A DNA stretch of 28,713 nucleotides, taken from Blastococcus sp. CT_GayMR20. Its GTDB lineage: Bacteria > Actinomycetota > Actinomycetes > Mycobacteriales > Geodermatophilaceae. The translations under genes were made by a program, and so were the position numbers. Positions 8,195 through 15,843 of the stretch are shown here, one piece after another. The first letter of the stretch is position 1. The number at the start of each line of letters is the position of its first letter. The notes beneath the pieces are model-generated. The model saw nothing but the letters and a program-made list of their open reading frames with translations, was not told the origin of the DNA and did not search any database. The stretch is taken from assembly GCF_004570345.1 (NCBI RefSeq), contig NZ_SPQM01000061.1, positions 1-28,713 of the forward strand, given 5' to 3'.

Positions 8195-8244
8195 GACCAT
8201 TAGTCGGTTCAGCGGAGAACGTATGGCCGCCAAACTAATAGGTC
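8195..8244. promoter_or_regulatory. ROK-type operator half-sites over the sugar-operon promoter
   Basis: GACCATTAGT (8195-8204) and ACTAATAGGTC (8234-8244) form an inverted repeat; the ATTAGT cores start 35 bp apart. The right arm sits in the -35/-10 spacer and the left arm just beyond the expected transcription start. CATTAGTCGGT (8198-8208) recurs at the xylR promoter with the same offset from its -10 box. ATTAGT/ACTAAT half-sites are in keeping with ROK-family sites as I recall them. Confidence 0.6.
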
Positions 8245-8246
8245 AA
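8218..8246 (-). promoter_or_regulatory. Sigma-70-type promoter of the sugar ABC operon
   Basis: On the minus strand, TTGACC (8241-8246) and TACGTT (8218-8223) are separated by exactly 17 bp, a good actinobacterial house-keeping promoter. It would start transcription near 8211, about 45 nt before the ATPase ATG. Confidence 0.65.
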
Positions 8247-8316
8247 GCCCCTGGGCCGCAGTTATCGAACCGCAACCAAATATGGCGCCCGTCACACAAG
8301 CTCCGGAGGAGCCGGA

Positions 8317-9483
8317 CTAACGCGCGATCGCCTGGTGGACCGAGTCCTCGTCGAGGAAACCCTCGATCGCCATCAGCGCGGCCCCCAGCCGGCCGGACAG
8401 GTCCGGCGCCTCGCTGACCGTGATCTCCAGGGACCGCGCGGCCAGCGGCAAGGAGCGCCGGTAGACCGCCTCCCGGATGCCTGCGAGCAGCGGCACGCCC
8501 GCCTGTGCCACCCCGCCGGTCATGACGATGCGGTGCGGGTTGAAGAAGTTGACCAGCGCCGCGAGCACGGTGCCGATCGTGCGGCCGGCGTTGCGGACCA
8601 GTTCCAGGGACACCCCGTCACCCTGTGCGGCCAGCTGGACGACGTCCCGGGTGGAGGTCACGGGCAGCCCGGCCGCGACCGCGTCCCGGAGCAGCGCGCC
8701 GCCGCCGGCGATCGCCTCGAGGCAGTTCTCGTTCCCGCACCGGCAGACGACGGTCCGCCCCTCGGGCTGGGCGACGTAGATGTGCCCGATGTCCCCGGCA
8801 CTCCCCTGGGCGCCGCGGTAGACGCGCCCGTCGACGATGACCCCGCAGCCGATGCCGGTACCCACCTTCACGACCAGCAGGTCCTGCACCGAACCGCCGA
8901 CGCCGATCTCGCCGAGGGCCATGACGTTCACGTCGTTGTCCACGTAGACGGGGCACTCGTAGCGCCCGAACGCGCTGGGGATCGGGTAGTCGTGCCAGCC
9001 CGGCATGATCGGCGGGTGGGACGGGCGCCCCGCGGAGAACTCCACCGGTCCGGGCACTCCGACGCCCACCGCGCACACGTCGGCCGGGGTCAGCCCGGCC
9101 TCCGCCAGCACCTGGCGGGCAAGCCTGTCGACCTCCGCCAGCACCGGCCCAGGACCCTCGGCGATGTCGATCGGGTGGCCGACGGTGGCGAGGATCTGGG
9201 CGGAGAGGTCGGTGACCGCGACATCGACACTGGTCACGCCGAGGTCGACCGCGAGGACGCATCCCGCGCGGCTGTTGAACTGCAGCAGCGTCGGCGGGCG
9301 GCCACCGGTGCTCCAGCCCCGTCCGCCCTCCTCCAGGAGGTTCGCGGCGATCAGCTGGTCGACGCGGGCGCTGACGGTGTTGCGGGACGCCCCGGTCAAC
9401 GCCACGAGCTCGGCGCGGCTCCGCGCGCGGCCGGTGCGCACGTGCCGCAGCAGCGTGCCGGCCGAGGCAGAGGTTTGCGCCAC
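8317..9483 (-). CDS. ROK family transcriptional regulator
   Basis: A sugar-responsive DNA-binding regulator, 388 residues from GTG 9483. Longer starts are less likely because the frame then runs into the xylA terminator at 9543-9573 and an inverted repeat at 9493-9525; no clear ribosome binding site is seen. An N-terminal winged helix-turn-helix (about 8-55, RSRAELVALTGASRNTVSARVDQL) precedes a ROK sugar-kinase-like domain with VDLGVTSVDVAV, VDNDVNVMALGE and the zinc motif CRCGNENCLEA. The Asp of DND is kept, but regulators of this class normally only sense sugar. It lies directly upstream of, and in line with, the ABC operon and is a candidate regulator of it. The effector is unknown; glucose, xylose or the imported sugar are possible. 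Confidence 0.88.
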   Translation of the reverse strand: MAQTSASAGTLLRHVRTGRARSRAELVALTGASRNTVSARVDQLIAANLLEEGGRGWSTGGRPPTLLQFNSRAGCVLAVDLGVTSVDVAVTDLSAQILATVGHPIDIAEGPGPVLAEVDRLARQVLAEAGLTPADVCAVGVGVPGPVEFSAGRPSHPPIMPGWHDYPIPSAFGRYECPVYVDNDVNVMALGEIGVGGSVQDLLVVKVGTGIGCGVIVDGRVYRGAQGSAGDIGHIYVAQPEGRTVVCRCGNENCLEAIAGGGALLRDAVAAGLPVTSTRDVVQLAAQGDGVSLELVRNAGRTIGTVLAALVNFFNPHRIVMTGGVAQAGVPLLAGIREAVYRRSLPLAARSLEITVSEAPDLSGRLGAALMAIEGFLDEDSVHQAIAR

Positions 9484-9492
9484 GGCGTCATA

Positions 9493-9525
9493 GTGACACG
9501 CCGCCCGATCCTCACCGCGTGTCAC
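9493..9525. promoter_or_regulatory. Inverted repeat upstream of the ROK regulator gene
   Basis: GTGACACGC (9493-9501) and its perfect complement (9517-9525) are separated by 15 bp and end 9 bp before the chosen GTG. This may be an autoregulatory operator. It shares no sequence with the ATTAGT sites, so the two ROK proteins may see different DNA. Confidence 0.45.
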
Positions 9526-9542
9526 GGGGGCCGGCCCCCGAG

Positions 9543-9573
9543 CGGGTGAGCACCCCGAGGGGGTGCTCACCCG
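9543..9573 (-). terminator. Terminator of the xylR-xylA operon
   Basis: CGGGTGAGCACCCC (9543-9556) pairs perfectly with 9560-9573 around a 3-nt loop, 6 nt after the xylA stop. With 14 G/C-rich pairs it is the strongest hairpin in the window. Confidence 0.85.
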
Positions 9574-9579
9574 GCTGGG

Positions 9580-10740
9580 TCAGCGGACGCCGAGCAGGTG
9601 CTCCATGGCCAGCTGGTCGAGCCGCTCGAAGTGCATGCCCCGCTTCGCCATGGCCTCGGGGTCGTGGGCCTCGGCGCGCAGCGCGTCGAGCGTCTCCCCC
9701 TCGCCCAGCGTCGGGACGGCGAGCTGGTCGACCCGCGCGGCGGCCAGCGCCTCGGTGACCTCGGCGTCGGCGCGGAAGGCGCGCACCTTCTCCCGCAGGA
9801 TCAGGTAGTTGCGCATGCACGCGCGGGCGGTCTCCCACACGCCGTCCATGTCCTCGCTGCGCGGCGGCTTGTAGTCGAAGTGGACGTAGCCGTCGTAGCC
9901 CGGGCCCGCGCCGGGGCCCTCGAGGACGTCGACGGTCCAGAACGCGCCCCGAAGGTTTCCGGCGCCGAAGCGCAGGTCCTGGTCGAAGCGCGGTCCGTGC
10001 TGGCCGTTGAGGTCGATGTGGAAGAGCTTCCCGTGCCACATCGCCTGGGCGATGCCCTGCGCGTAGTTCAGCCCGGCCATCTCCTCGTGCCCGACCTCGG
10101 GGTTGAGACCGACGCGGTCGGGCTCCTCCAGGTCGTTGATGAAGGCGATCGCATGGCCGATCGTCGGCAGCAGGATGTCGCCGCGCGGCTCGTTCGGCTT
10201 GGGCTCCAGCGCGAACCGCATGTCGTAGCCCTTGTCCCGCACGTAGCCGCACAGCAGGTCCATCGACTCCTTGTAGCGGTCGAGTGCGGCGTGCACGTCC
10301 TTGCTGCCACCGGACTCCGCGCCCTCGCGTCCACCCCACAGGACGTAGGTCTTCGCGCCCAGCTCCGCCGCGAGGTCGACGTTCCGCAGCACCTTGGCCA
10401 GCGCGTACCGGCGCACGTCGCGGTCGTTGGCGGTCAGGCCGCCGTCCTTGAAGACGGCGTGGCTGAACAGGTTGGTCGTCGCCATCTCCACGCCCATCCC
10501 GGTCTCGGCCAGCGCCTCGGTGAAGCGGGTGAGCTCCTTGTCGCGGGTGGCGTCGTCGGGCAGGAGGTCGTCGTCGTGGAAGGTGACCGCCGCGGCGCCG
10601 AGCTCGGCGAGCCGGTGCACCGTCTCCACCGGGTCCACACGGTCCCGGACGGCGCCGCCGAAGACGTCGACGCCCTGCCAGCCCACCGTCCAGAGGCCGA
10701 AGCTGAACTTGTCGTCCTTGGTGGGGGTGTAGTCGGTCAT
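9580..10740 (-). CDS. xylA: Xylose isomerase
   Basis: Converts D-xylose to D-xylulose in the cytoplasm, and D-glucose to fructose as a side reaction. At 386 residues it is the short actinobacterial (class I) type. All active-site elements are visible: His55 in FHDDD, WGGREG (135-140), Glu179 and Lys181 in [10 protein letters not shown], Glu215 and His218 in NPEVGHE, Asp243 (HIDLN), Asp253 and Asp255 (RFDQDLRFG) and Asp289 (HFDYKP), matching the two-metal site of the Streptomyces enzymes. The ATG overlaps the xylR stop in an ATGA, so it is co-translated with its probable repressor. The kinase for its product, xylB, diverges from the same control region. A very strong terminator follows. Confidence 0.97.
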   Translation of the reverse strand: MTDYTPTKDDKFSFGLWTVGWQGVDVFGGAVRDRVDPVETVHRLAELGAAAVTFHDDDLLPDDATRDKELTRFTEALAETGMGVEMATTNLFSHAVFKDGGLTANDRDVRRYALAKVLRNVDLAAELGAKTYVLWGGREGAESGGSKDVHAALDRYKESMDLLCGYVRDKGYDMRFALEPKPNEPRGDILLPTIGHAIAFINDLEEPDRVGLNPEVGHEEMAGLNYAQGIAQAMWHGKLFHIDLNGQHGPRFDQDLRFGAGNLRGAFWTVDVLEGPGAGPGYDGYVHFDYKPPRSEDMDGVWETARACMRNYLILREKVRAFRADAEVTEALAAARVDQLAVPTLGEGETLDALRAEAHDPEAMAKRGMHFERLDQLAMEHLLGVR

Positions 10741-12038
10741 GCGGTGCTCTCCGTCCGGGTCGAACTGTCGGGTGAACTCAGGTCGGTGCTGCTGAGGGGG
10801 ACGAGGGTCGGGTCCTCGAAGACCGACTCCAGCGCCACGTGCGCACCGCCGCGGACGGCGGCGGTGAACCCGAGGGTGGAGAGGACGACGCGGGCCCCGG
10901 CCAGGTCGGGGCCGAAGACCCGCTCGCGCAGTTCGGCGGCCATCGGCTCCACGAGGAACCGCCCCAGGACGGCGAAGAAGCCGCCGAGGAGGACCACCTC
11001 GGGGTTGAACAGGTTGATGAGGACCGCCGCACCGGTGCCCAGGCCCGTGCCCACCTGGTGCAGCGCGGCCAGCGTGCGCTCGTCCCCCGCATCGGCGCGG
11101 GCGGCCACCTCGGCCAGCCGCGTCTCCAGGTCACGGCCGGGGTCGCGCACCGGATCGCCCGGATCGGCGGCGGCCCGCAGCAGCGCGCTCAGCCCGACCG
11201 CGGTCTCCCAGCAGCCGTGGCGGCCGCATCCGCAGACGACGCCGGGGTCGCCGAGCGCGATGTGCCCGACCTCGCCGGAGAGTCCACCCGCGCCGCGCAG
11301 CAGCTGGCCGGCCACGATGACGCCGCCGCCTACGCCCACCTCTCCGGTCAGGTAGACGAGGTCGGACGTGCGCGCCTCCGACCCCATGGCCCACTCGGCG
11401 ATGGCGGACAGGTTGGCGTCGTTCTCCACCCGGATCGGGCAGTCGAGGTCGATCCGGGCCCGCAGGCCCGCCAGCACCCCGACGTCACGCCAGCCGAGGT
11501 TGGGGGCGTGGGTGACGATGCCGTCGACGCTGCGCACCAGTCCCGGGATCGCGAGGGTGATGCCCACGGGGACGGCGCCGTGGGCGGCCGCCGCGTCGAG
11601 CGCCTCGCCCACGAGTGCGGCGACCTCGTCCAGCGTCCGGTCGGGACCCAGCGCCGGGACGTCGAGGGCCACCCGGTCCTCGAACATCACCTCGCCGCGG
11701 AGGTCCAGCACGAGGGCGGCGGCGTAGTCGACGTTGAGCTCGACGCCGATGCCGCACACCCCGCGGCCGTCCAGGTGCACGATGAGGCCGGGTCGGCCGA
11801 CAGTTCCGGCGCGGTCGACGTCGCCGGCGCTGATCAGCCGGCGATCGGCCAGTTCGGCGACGAGACTGGACACCGTCGCCTTGTTCAGGCCGGTCTCCTG
11901 CGCGATGCGGGCACGCGACCGCGGCCCCGCGTCACGCAGGTGCCGCAGCACCAGACCGAGGTTGCTGCGCCGGACGGCGGCCTGGTCGGCCGGGGAACGC
12001 GGAACGGACACCCCGTCGTACAGCCGTCGGTTGTCCAC
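10737..12038 (-). CDS. xylR: ROK family transcriptional regulator, likely xylose repressor
   Basis: A 433-residue ROK repressor, first gene of the xylR-xylA operon. GTG 12038 is preferred because GGGGG lies about 5 nt upstream and it leaves a normal leader after the promoter at 12104-12132. The open frame reaches an ATG at 12086, which would overlap a putative operator and leave a leader of only about 10 nt. The helix-turn-helix lies at about residues 25-70 ([24 protein letters not shown]). The ROK domain has [11 protein letters not shown], with Glu in place of the catalytic Asp, a degenerate ATP site ([13 protein letters not shown]) and zinc motif [10 protein letters not shown], so it should bind but not phosphorylate sugar. 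Xylose as inducer is inferred from the translational coupling to xylA and the divergent xylB. Confidence 0.88.
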   Translation of the reverse strand: MDNRRLYDGVSVPRSPADQAAVRRSNLGLVLRHLRDAGPRSRARIAQETGLNKATVSSLVAELADRRLISAGDVDRAGTVGRPGLIVHLDGRGVCGIGVELNVDYAAALVLDLRGEVMFEDRVALDVPALGPDRTLDEVAALVGEALDAAAAHGAVPVGITLAIPGLVRSVDGIVTHAPNLGWRDVGVLAGLRARIDLDCPIRVENDANLSAIAEWAMGSEARTSDLVYLTGEVGVGGGVIVAGQLLRGAGGLSGEVGHIALGDPGVVCGCGRHGCWETAVGLSALLRAAADPGDPVRDPGRDLETRLAEVAARADAGDERTLAALHQVGTGLGTGAAVLINLFNPEVVLLGGFFAVLGRFLVEPMAAELRERVFGPDLAGARVVLSTLGFTAAVRGGAHVALESVFEDPTLVPLSSTDLSSPDSSTRTESTA

Positions 12039-12083
12039 TCTGACCCCCACGTCGACGCCGACCTTCGATCGCTTCGTCGCGGT

Positions 12084-12111
12084 CATTAGTCGGTAGCGCC
12101 AACAAATTATG
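12084..12111. promoter_or_regulatory. Imperfect dyad, candidate XylR operator
   Basis: A 28-bp dyad (9 of 14 arm positions match) overlaps the xylR -10 box and start region. Its left end, CATTAGTCGGT (12084-12094), is identical to 8198-8208 at the ABC-operon promoter, and in both it begins 9 nt beyond the -10 box. It is about 35 bp from the likely xylB -10 box, so a bound repressor could affect both directions. Confidence 0.6.
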
Positions 12112-12132
12112 CCGGAGGGACTCCCCGGTCAA
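12104..12132 (-). promoter_or_regulatory. Promoter of xylR-xylA
   Basis: On the minus strand TTGACC (12127-12132), a 17-bp spacer and TAATTT (12104-12109) form a near-ideal promoter. The -10 box lies inside the dyad described at 12084-12111, which fits repression. Confidence 0.7.
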
Positions 12133-12144
12133 GACCGTGCTGGC

Positions 12145-12150
12145 TACAGT
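12145..12150 (+). promoter_or_regulatory. Likely -10 box for leaderless xylB transcript
   Basis: TACAGT matches TAnnnT and lies 7 nt before an ATG at 12158, the spacing seen for leaderless actinobacterial mRNAs. No good -35 box is seen. Confidence 0.4.
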
Positions 12151-12157
12151 CCCGCGC

Positions 12158-12184
12158 ATGACGTTCGCGGCGGCCCCTCGATGA
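12158..12184 (+). CDS. Possible 8-codon upstream ORF coupled to xylB
   Basis: ATG at 12158 reads MTFAAAPR and stops at a TGA that overlaps the xylB start as ATGA. It lies 7 nt downstream of a TACAGT -10 box, so it could be translated without a leader, handing ribosomes to xylB, which has no evident binding site. Such a short frame can arise by chance; only its exact overlap and spacing support it. Confidence 0.35.
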   Translation: MTFAAAPR

Positions 12185-13599
12185 CCCTCGTGGCGGGGAT
12201 CGACACCTCCACGCAAGCCTGCAAGGTCGTCGTCCGCGACGCGGACTCCGGTGCGGTCGTCCGGTCCGGACGGGCCCCCCACCCCGACGGCACCGAGGTC
12301 TCCCCCGCCGCATGGGAGACGGCGTTCACCGCGGCCGCCGAGGCGGCCGGCGGACTGGCGGACGTGGCCGCGCTGGCCGTGGGCGGTCAGCAGCACGGCA
12401 TGGTGTGCCTCGACGAGGACGGCGCCGTCGTCCGGGACGCCCTGCTGTGGAACGACGTCCGGTCCGCCCGGGCGGCGTCCGACCTCATCGTCGAGCTCGG
12501 CGACGGCGACGAGGCCGCCGGCCGGCAGGCCTGGGCGGACGCCGTCGGCGTGGTCCCGGTCGCGTCCTTCACCGCGACCAAGCTGCGGTGGCTGGCCGAC
12601 GTCGAGCCCGTGAACGCCGACCGCACCGCCGCCGTCTGCCTGCCGCACGACTGGCTGACCTGGCGGCTGTCCGCCGACCGGACCCTCGGTTCCCTGGTCA
12701 CCGACCGCGGTGACGCCAGCGGGACGGCCTACTGGTCGGCACGTACCGGCGAGTACCGCCCGGACCTGCTGGAGCTGGCCATGCGGGGCCGTCGTCCCGC
12801 CGTCCCGCGGGTGGCCGGACCGGCCGAGCAGGTCGGCGCCCTCCTGCAGTCGGCGGCCGTCCTCGGGCCGGGAACCGGCGACAACGCGGCGGCCGCGCTC
12901 GGCCTCGCCGCCCGGCCGGGCGACGTCATCGTCTCCATCGGCACCTCGGGCGTCGTCTCCGCGGTGACGCCGACCGCCGTCGCCGACGTCACCGGCACCG
13001 TGGCCGGCTTCGCCGACGCGACCGGCCACCACCTGCCGCTCGTCGCGACGCTGAACGCCGCCCGGGTGCTCGATGCCGCGGCCACGCTGCTCGGCGTCGA
13101 CCACGCGACCCTGTCCGACCTGGCGCTGTCGGCGCCGTCCGGGGCCGGCGGCCTCGTGCTCGTCCCCTACCTCGAGGGCGAGCGGACGCCGAACCTCCCG
13201 AGGGCCACCGGCGCCGTCCACGGGCTCACCCTGCGGACGTCGACCCCCGCCTTCTGGGCCCGGGCGGCGGTGGAGGGCCTGCTCTGCGGCCTCGCCGACG
13301 GGATCGAGGCCGTCGTCGGCCAGGGGGTGGGCGTCGACCGGGTGCTGCTGATCGGCGGCGCCGCCCGGTCCCCCGCGGTGCAGCAGCTGGCACCGGGCAT
13401 CTTCGGCCGTCCGGTCCTGGTGCCACCCCCGGGCGAGTACGTCGCCGACGGCGCCGCCCGCCAGGCGGCCTGGGTGCTCTCCGGCGACGACGCGCCCCCG
13501 GAGTGGGCGCAGCCGGGTCTGCAGGCCTTCGAGTCCGCGCCGACCCCGGCCGTGCGCGAGCGCTACGCCGAGGTGCGCGGGCGCACCGACGGGCAGTGA
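12181..13599 (+). CDS. xylB: Xylulokinase
   Basis: Phosphorylates D-xylulose with ATP to D-xylulose 5-phosphate, which enters the pentose phosphate pathway. It is 472 residues, of the FGGY kinase family. The N-terminal ATP-fold motif is [13 protein letters not shown] (6-18); VGGQQHGMV (67-75) and LLWNDVR (88-94) are typical of xylulokinases. DASGTAYW holds the expected catalytic Asp, and [12 protein letters not shown] with [11 protein letters not shown] forms the C-terminal nucleotide domain. ATG 12181 is chosen because family similarity begins there; the frame is open to 12109 but upstream codons overlap the xylR promoter. It lacks a clear ribosome binding site. It diverges from xylR-xylA and shares their control region. 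Confidence 0.94.
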   Translation: MTLVAGIDTSTQACKVVVRDADSGAVVRSGRAPHPDGTEVSPAAWETAFTAAAEAAGGLADVAALAVGGQQHGMVCLDEDGAVVRDALLWNDVRSARAASDLIVELGDGDEAAGRQAWADAVGVVPVASFTATKLRWLADVEPVNADRTAAVCLPHDWLTWRLSADRTLGSLVTDRGDASGTAYWSARTGEYRPDLLELAMRGRRPAVPRVAGPAEQVGALLQSAAVLGPGTGDNAAAALGLAARPGDVIVSIGTSGVVSAVTPTAVADVTGTVAGFADATGHHLPLVATLNAARVLDAAATLLGVDHATLSDLALSAPSGAGGLVLVPYLEGERTPNLPRATGAVHGLTLRTSTPAFWARAAVEGLLCGLADGIEAVVGQGVGVDRVLLIGGAARSPAVQQLAPGIFGRPVLVPPPGEYVADGAARQAAWVLSGDDAPPEWAQPGLQAFESAPTPAVRERYAEVRGRTDGQ

Positions 13600-13657
13600 G
13601 GGGCCCACCCTTTCCCCCGCGCCTCGCAGGCTCGGCGCAGGCCCCTGAAGGGTGGCC
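13600..13657. terminator. Bidirectional terminator, REP-like
   Basis: GGCC-ACCCTT near 13602-13612 pairs with AAGGGTGGCC (13648-13657), allowing one bulged C, and a smaller hairpin can form inside. It separates convergent xylB and the hydrolase gene, and shares the words GGGGCCCACCCT and GAAGGGTGG with 2954-2982. Confidence 0.6.
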
Positions 13658-13658
13658 G

Positions 13659-14294
13659 TCACAGCGAACGGATGATCTCCGCGACGTCGTGGGGGTGGGT
13701 CTGCACGGTCATGTGCGCGGCCCCGCGCAGCTCGACCAGCCGGCCGCGCGGCGCCGCCGCGGCCACGCGGGCCGCCCAGTCGTGGGGACACAGCCGGTCC
13801 CGGGTCCCGCGGACGACGACCACGGGCACCGGCACGTCCTCCACCCGCCGGTCGGTGCGGTCGGGGGCGGCGTTCCGCCAGAGCGCCACCATCGCCCTCG
13901 GCCCGGTGCGCCACCACTGGGCCACGATCAGCGGTACGTGCCGTAGCGGCTCGGCGGCCGCCGTCCGCAGCCACTGCCTCACCAGGCCCGGGGCCGACCG
14001 GATCCGGGGGTCCGTGGTGGGCCCGAGGAGCACCACGGCGGCGACCCGGGGATCCCGCGCGGCGGCGACGACCACCTGGCAGCTCTGCGAGTGGCCGACC
14101 AGCACGACCGGCTCCTCCCCCAGCTGTCCGGCGAGCCGGTCGGCGAGGCCGTCCACCGACGGAACGGGCTCGGCGAGGCCCATGCCCGGCAGCAGGACGA
14201 CCGTCGCCGGCACCCGCTCCCGCAGCCGAGCCGACGACCGCTCGTCGAGGCCGAGACCGGGCACCAGGACGACGCGGACGGGAACGGGTGGCAT
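13659..14294 (-). CDS. Alpha/beta hydrolase
   Basis: A small cytoplasmic serine hydrolase of 211 residues. The ATG at 14294 is used; a GTG directly before it at 14297 is equally possible. The fold begins with VRVVLVPGLGLDERS (oxyanion region). The nucleophile elbow is GHSQS (Ser69). Asp166 (GTRDRLCP) and His194 (GAAHM) complete a catalytic triad in the right order. The sequence between residues 95 and 150, with QWWRTGPRAMVALW, is a helical cap. The substrate is unknown; esterase or lipase activity is most likely. It stands alone, divergent from the NADH dehydrogenase gene, with a 122-bp region between in which I see no convincing promoter. Confidence 0.8.
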   Translation of the reverse strand: MPPVPVRVVLVPGLGLDERSSARLRERVPATVVLLPGMGLAEPVPSVDGLADRLAGQLGEEPVVLVGHSQSCQVVVAAARDPRVAAVVLLGPTTDPRIRSAPGLVRQWLRTAAAEPLRHVPLIVAQWWRTGPRAMVALWRNAAPDRTDRRVEDVPVPVVVVRGTRDRLCPHDWAARVAAAAPRGRLVELRGAAHMTVQTHPHDVAEIIRSL

Positions 14295-14416
14295 CACCAG
14301 GGTCTACCGGTCCGCCACACGCGCCGCGAGCCGGCCGGAGGACGGGCAGACTGTGGCCTGGATCGCTCAGCGTCCGCCCGGTGGGACGCCGGCCGGGATG
14401 GGAGACTGAAGTCATC

Positions 14417-15841
14417 ATGACGACATCACCAGTGCGCAGCCCAGACGCCAGTGACCGACCCACCGGCCGACCGCGGGTCGTGATCATCGGGTCCGGCTTC
14501 GGCGGCCTGTTCGCCGCACAGCGGCTGCGCAAGGCCGATGTCGACGTCACGGTGATCGGCAAGACCAGCCACCACCTCTTCCAGCCGCTGCTCTACCAGG
14601 TGGCCACCGGCATCCTGTCCGAGGGCGAGATCGCCCCGGCGACGCGCGAGATCCTCCGCCGGCAGGAGAACGCCCGCGTGGTGCTCGGTGAGGTCACCGA
14701 CATCGACCTCGCCGCCCGGACGGTCACCTCGACCGTCCTGGGCCGGACGACCGTGCACCCCTACGACGAGCTGATCGTGGCGGCGGGCGCCGGCCAGTCC
14801 TACTTCGGGAACGACCGCTTCGCCGAGTTCGCGCCCGGCATGAAGAGCGTCGACGACGCGCTCGAGCTGCGCGGCCGGATCTTCGGCGCCTTCGAGCTCG
14901 CCGAGCTCGCCACCGACCAGGCCGAGATCGACCGGCTGATGACCTTCGTGGTCGTCGGGGCCGGCCCGACCGGCGTGGAGATGGCGGGCCAGATCGCCGA
15001 GCTCGCCCACCGCACGCTGAAGAAGGACTTCCGCAACATCGACCCCCGCACCTCGCGCATCGTGCTGCTCGACGCGGCGCCGTACGTGCTGCCGTCGTTC
15101 GGCGAGCGGCTCGGCGGGCGGGCCCGGCGCCAGCTCAACGAGATCGGCGTCGAGGTGCAGCTCGGGGCGATGGTGACCGACGTCGACGCCGACGGCCTGG
15201 ACATCAAGGACGCCGACGGCCAGGTCCGCCGGCTCAACGCGGCCACCAAGATCTGGGCCGCCGGCGTGCAGGCCAGTCCGCTGGGCCGGATGCTCGGCGA
15301 GCAGTCCGGCGCCGACGTCGACCGCGCGGGCCGCGTGTCGGTGCTGCCGGACCTCACCCTCCCCGGGCACCCCGAGGTGCACGTCGTGGGCGACATGATG
15401 TCGCTGGACAAGCTGCCCGGAGTCGCGCAGGTGGCGATCCAGGGCGGCCGCTACGCCGCCGACCAGATCAGGCGCCGGCTGGCCGGCAAGGAGCCCAAGG
15501 GCCCGTTCCACTACTTCGACAAGGGCTCGATGGCCACGATCTCGCGGTTCCACGCCGTGGCCGACATCGGCAGGTTCAAGTTCGAGGGCTTCGTCGCCTG
15601 GATGATCTGGCTGGTCATCCACCTCTTCTACATCGTCGGCTTCAAGAGCCGGATCACCACGGTCCTGCACTGGCTGGTCAGCTTCATGGGACGCGGGCGC
15701 TCGCAGCGGGTCGCCACCCAGCAGCAGGTCTTCGGGCGCCTGGCACTGGAGAACCTCGGTCCGGACTTCGAGGCGTCGAAGACCGGCGGACTCAAGGACG
15801 ACCCGGTCGAGGGCGACCTCACCGGCCGCGAGTCGGCCTGA
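14417..15841 (+). CDS. ndh: Type II NADH dehydrogenase (NDH-2)
   Basis: A membrane-attached flavoenzyme that passes electrons from NADH to quinone without pumping protons, 474 residues. ATG 14417 is preferred, with GGGAGA about 12 nt upstream; the open frame before it shows no family sequence. The FAD-binding motif GSGFGG lies at 25-30 and the NADH-binding motif GAGPTG at 181-186. HVVGDMMSLDKLPGVAQVAIQGGRYAA is the second FAD contact and quinone-site region. A hydrophobic stretch at about 392-425 (AWMIWLVIHLFYIVGF) should anchor it to the membrane. It ends 2 nt from the convergent esterase-like gene. Other pyridine-nucleotide flavoproteins are less likely given the C-terminal anchor. Confidence 0.92.
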   Translation: MTTSPVRSPDASDRPTGRPRVVIIGSGFGGLFAAQRLRKADVDVTVIGKTSHHLFQPLLYQVATGILSEGEIAPATREILRRQENARVVLGEVTDIDLAARTVTSTVLGRTTVHPYDELIVAAGAGQSYFGNDRFAEFAPGMKSVDDALELRGRIFGAFELAELATDQAEIDRLMTFVVVGAGPTGVEMAGQIAELAHRTLKKDFRNIDPRTSRIVLLDAAPYVLPSFGERLGGRARRQLNEIGVEVQLGAMVTDVDADGLDIKDADGQVRRLNAATKIWAAGVQASPLGRMLGEQSGADVDRAGRVSVLPDLTLPGHPEVHVVGDMMSLDKLPGVAQVAIQGGRYAADQIRRRLAGKEPKGPFHYFDKGSMATISRFHAVADIGRFKFEGFVAWMIWLVIHLFYIVGFKSRITTVLHWLVSFMGRGRSQRVATQQQVFGRLALENLGPDFEASKTGGLKDDPVEGDLTGRESA

Positions 15842-15843
15842 GC

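Noticed and set aside
11932..14562. A long minus-strand frame across xylB and the hydrolase
   Set aside because: It reads opposite to the well-supported xylB in low-complexity Arg/Gly/Pro sequence, with no motif.
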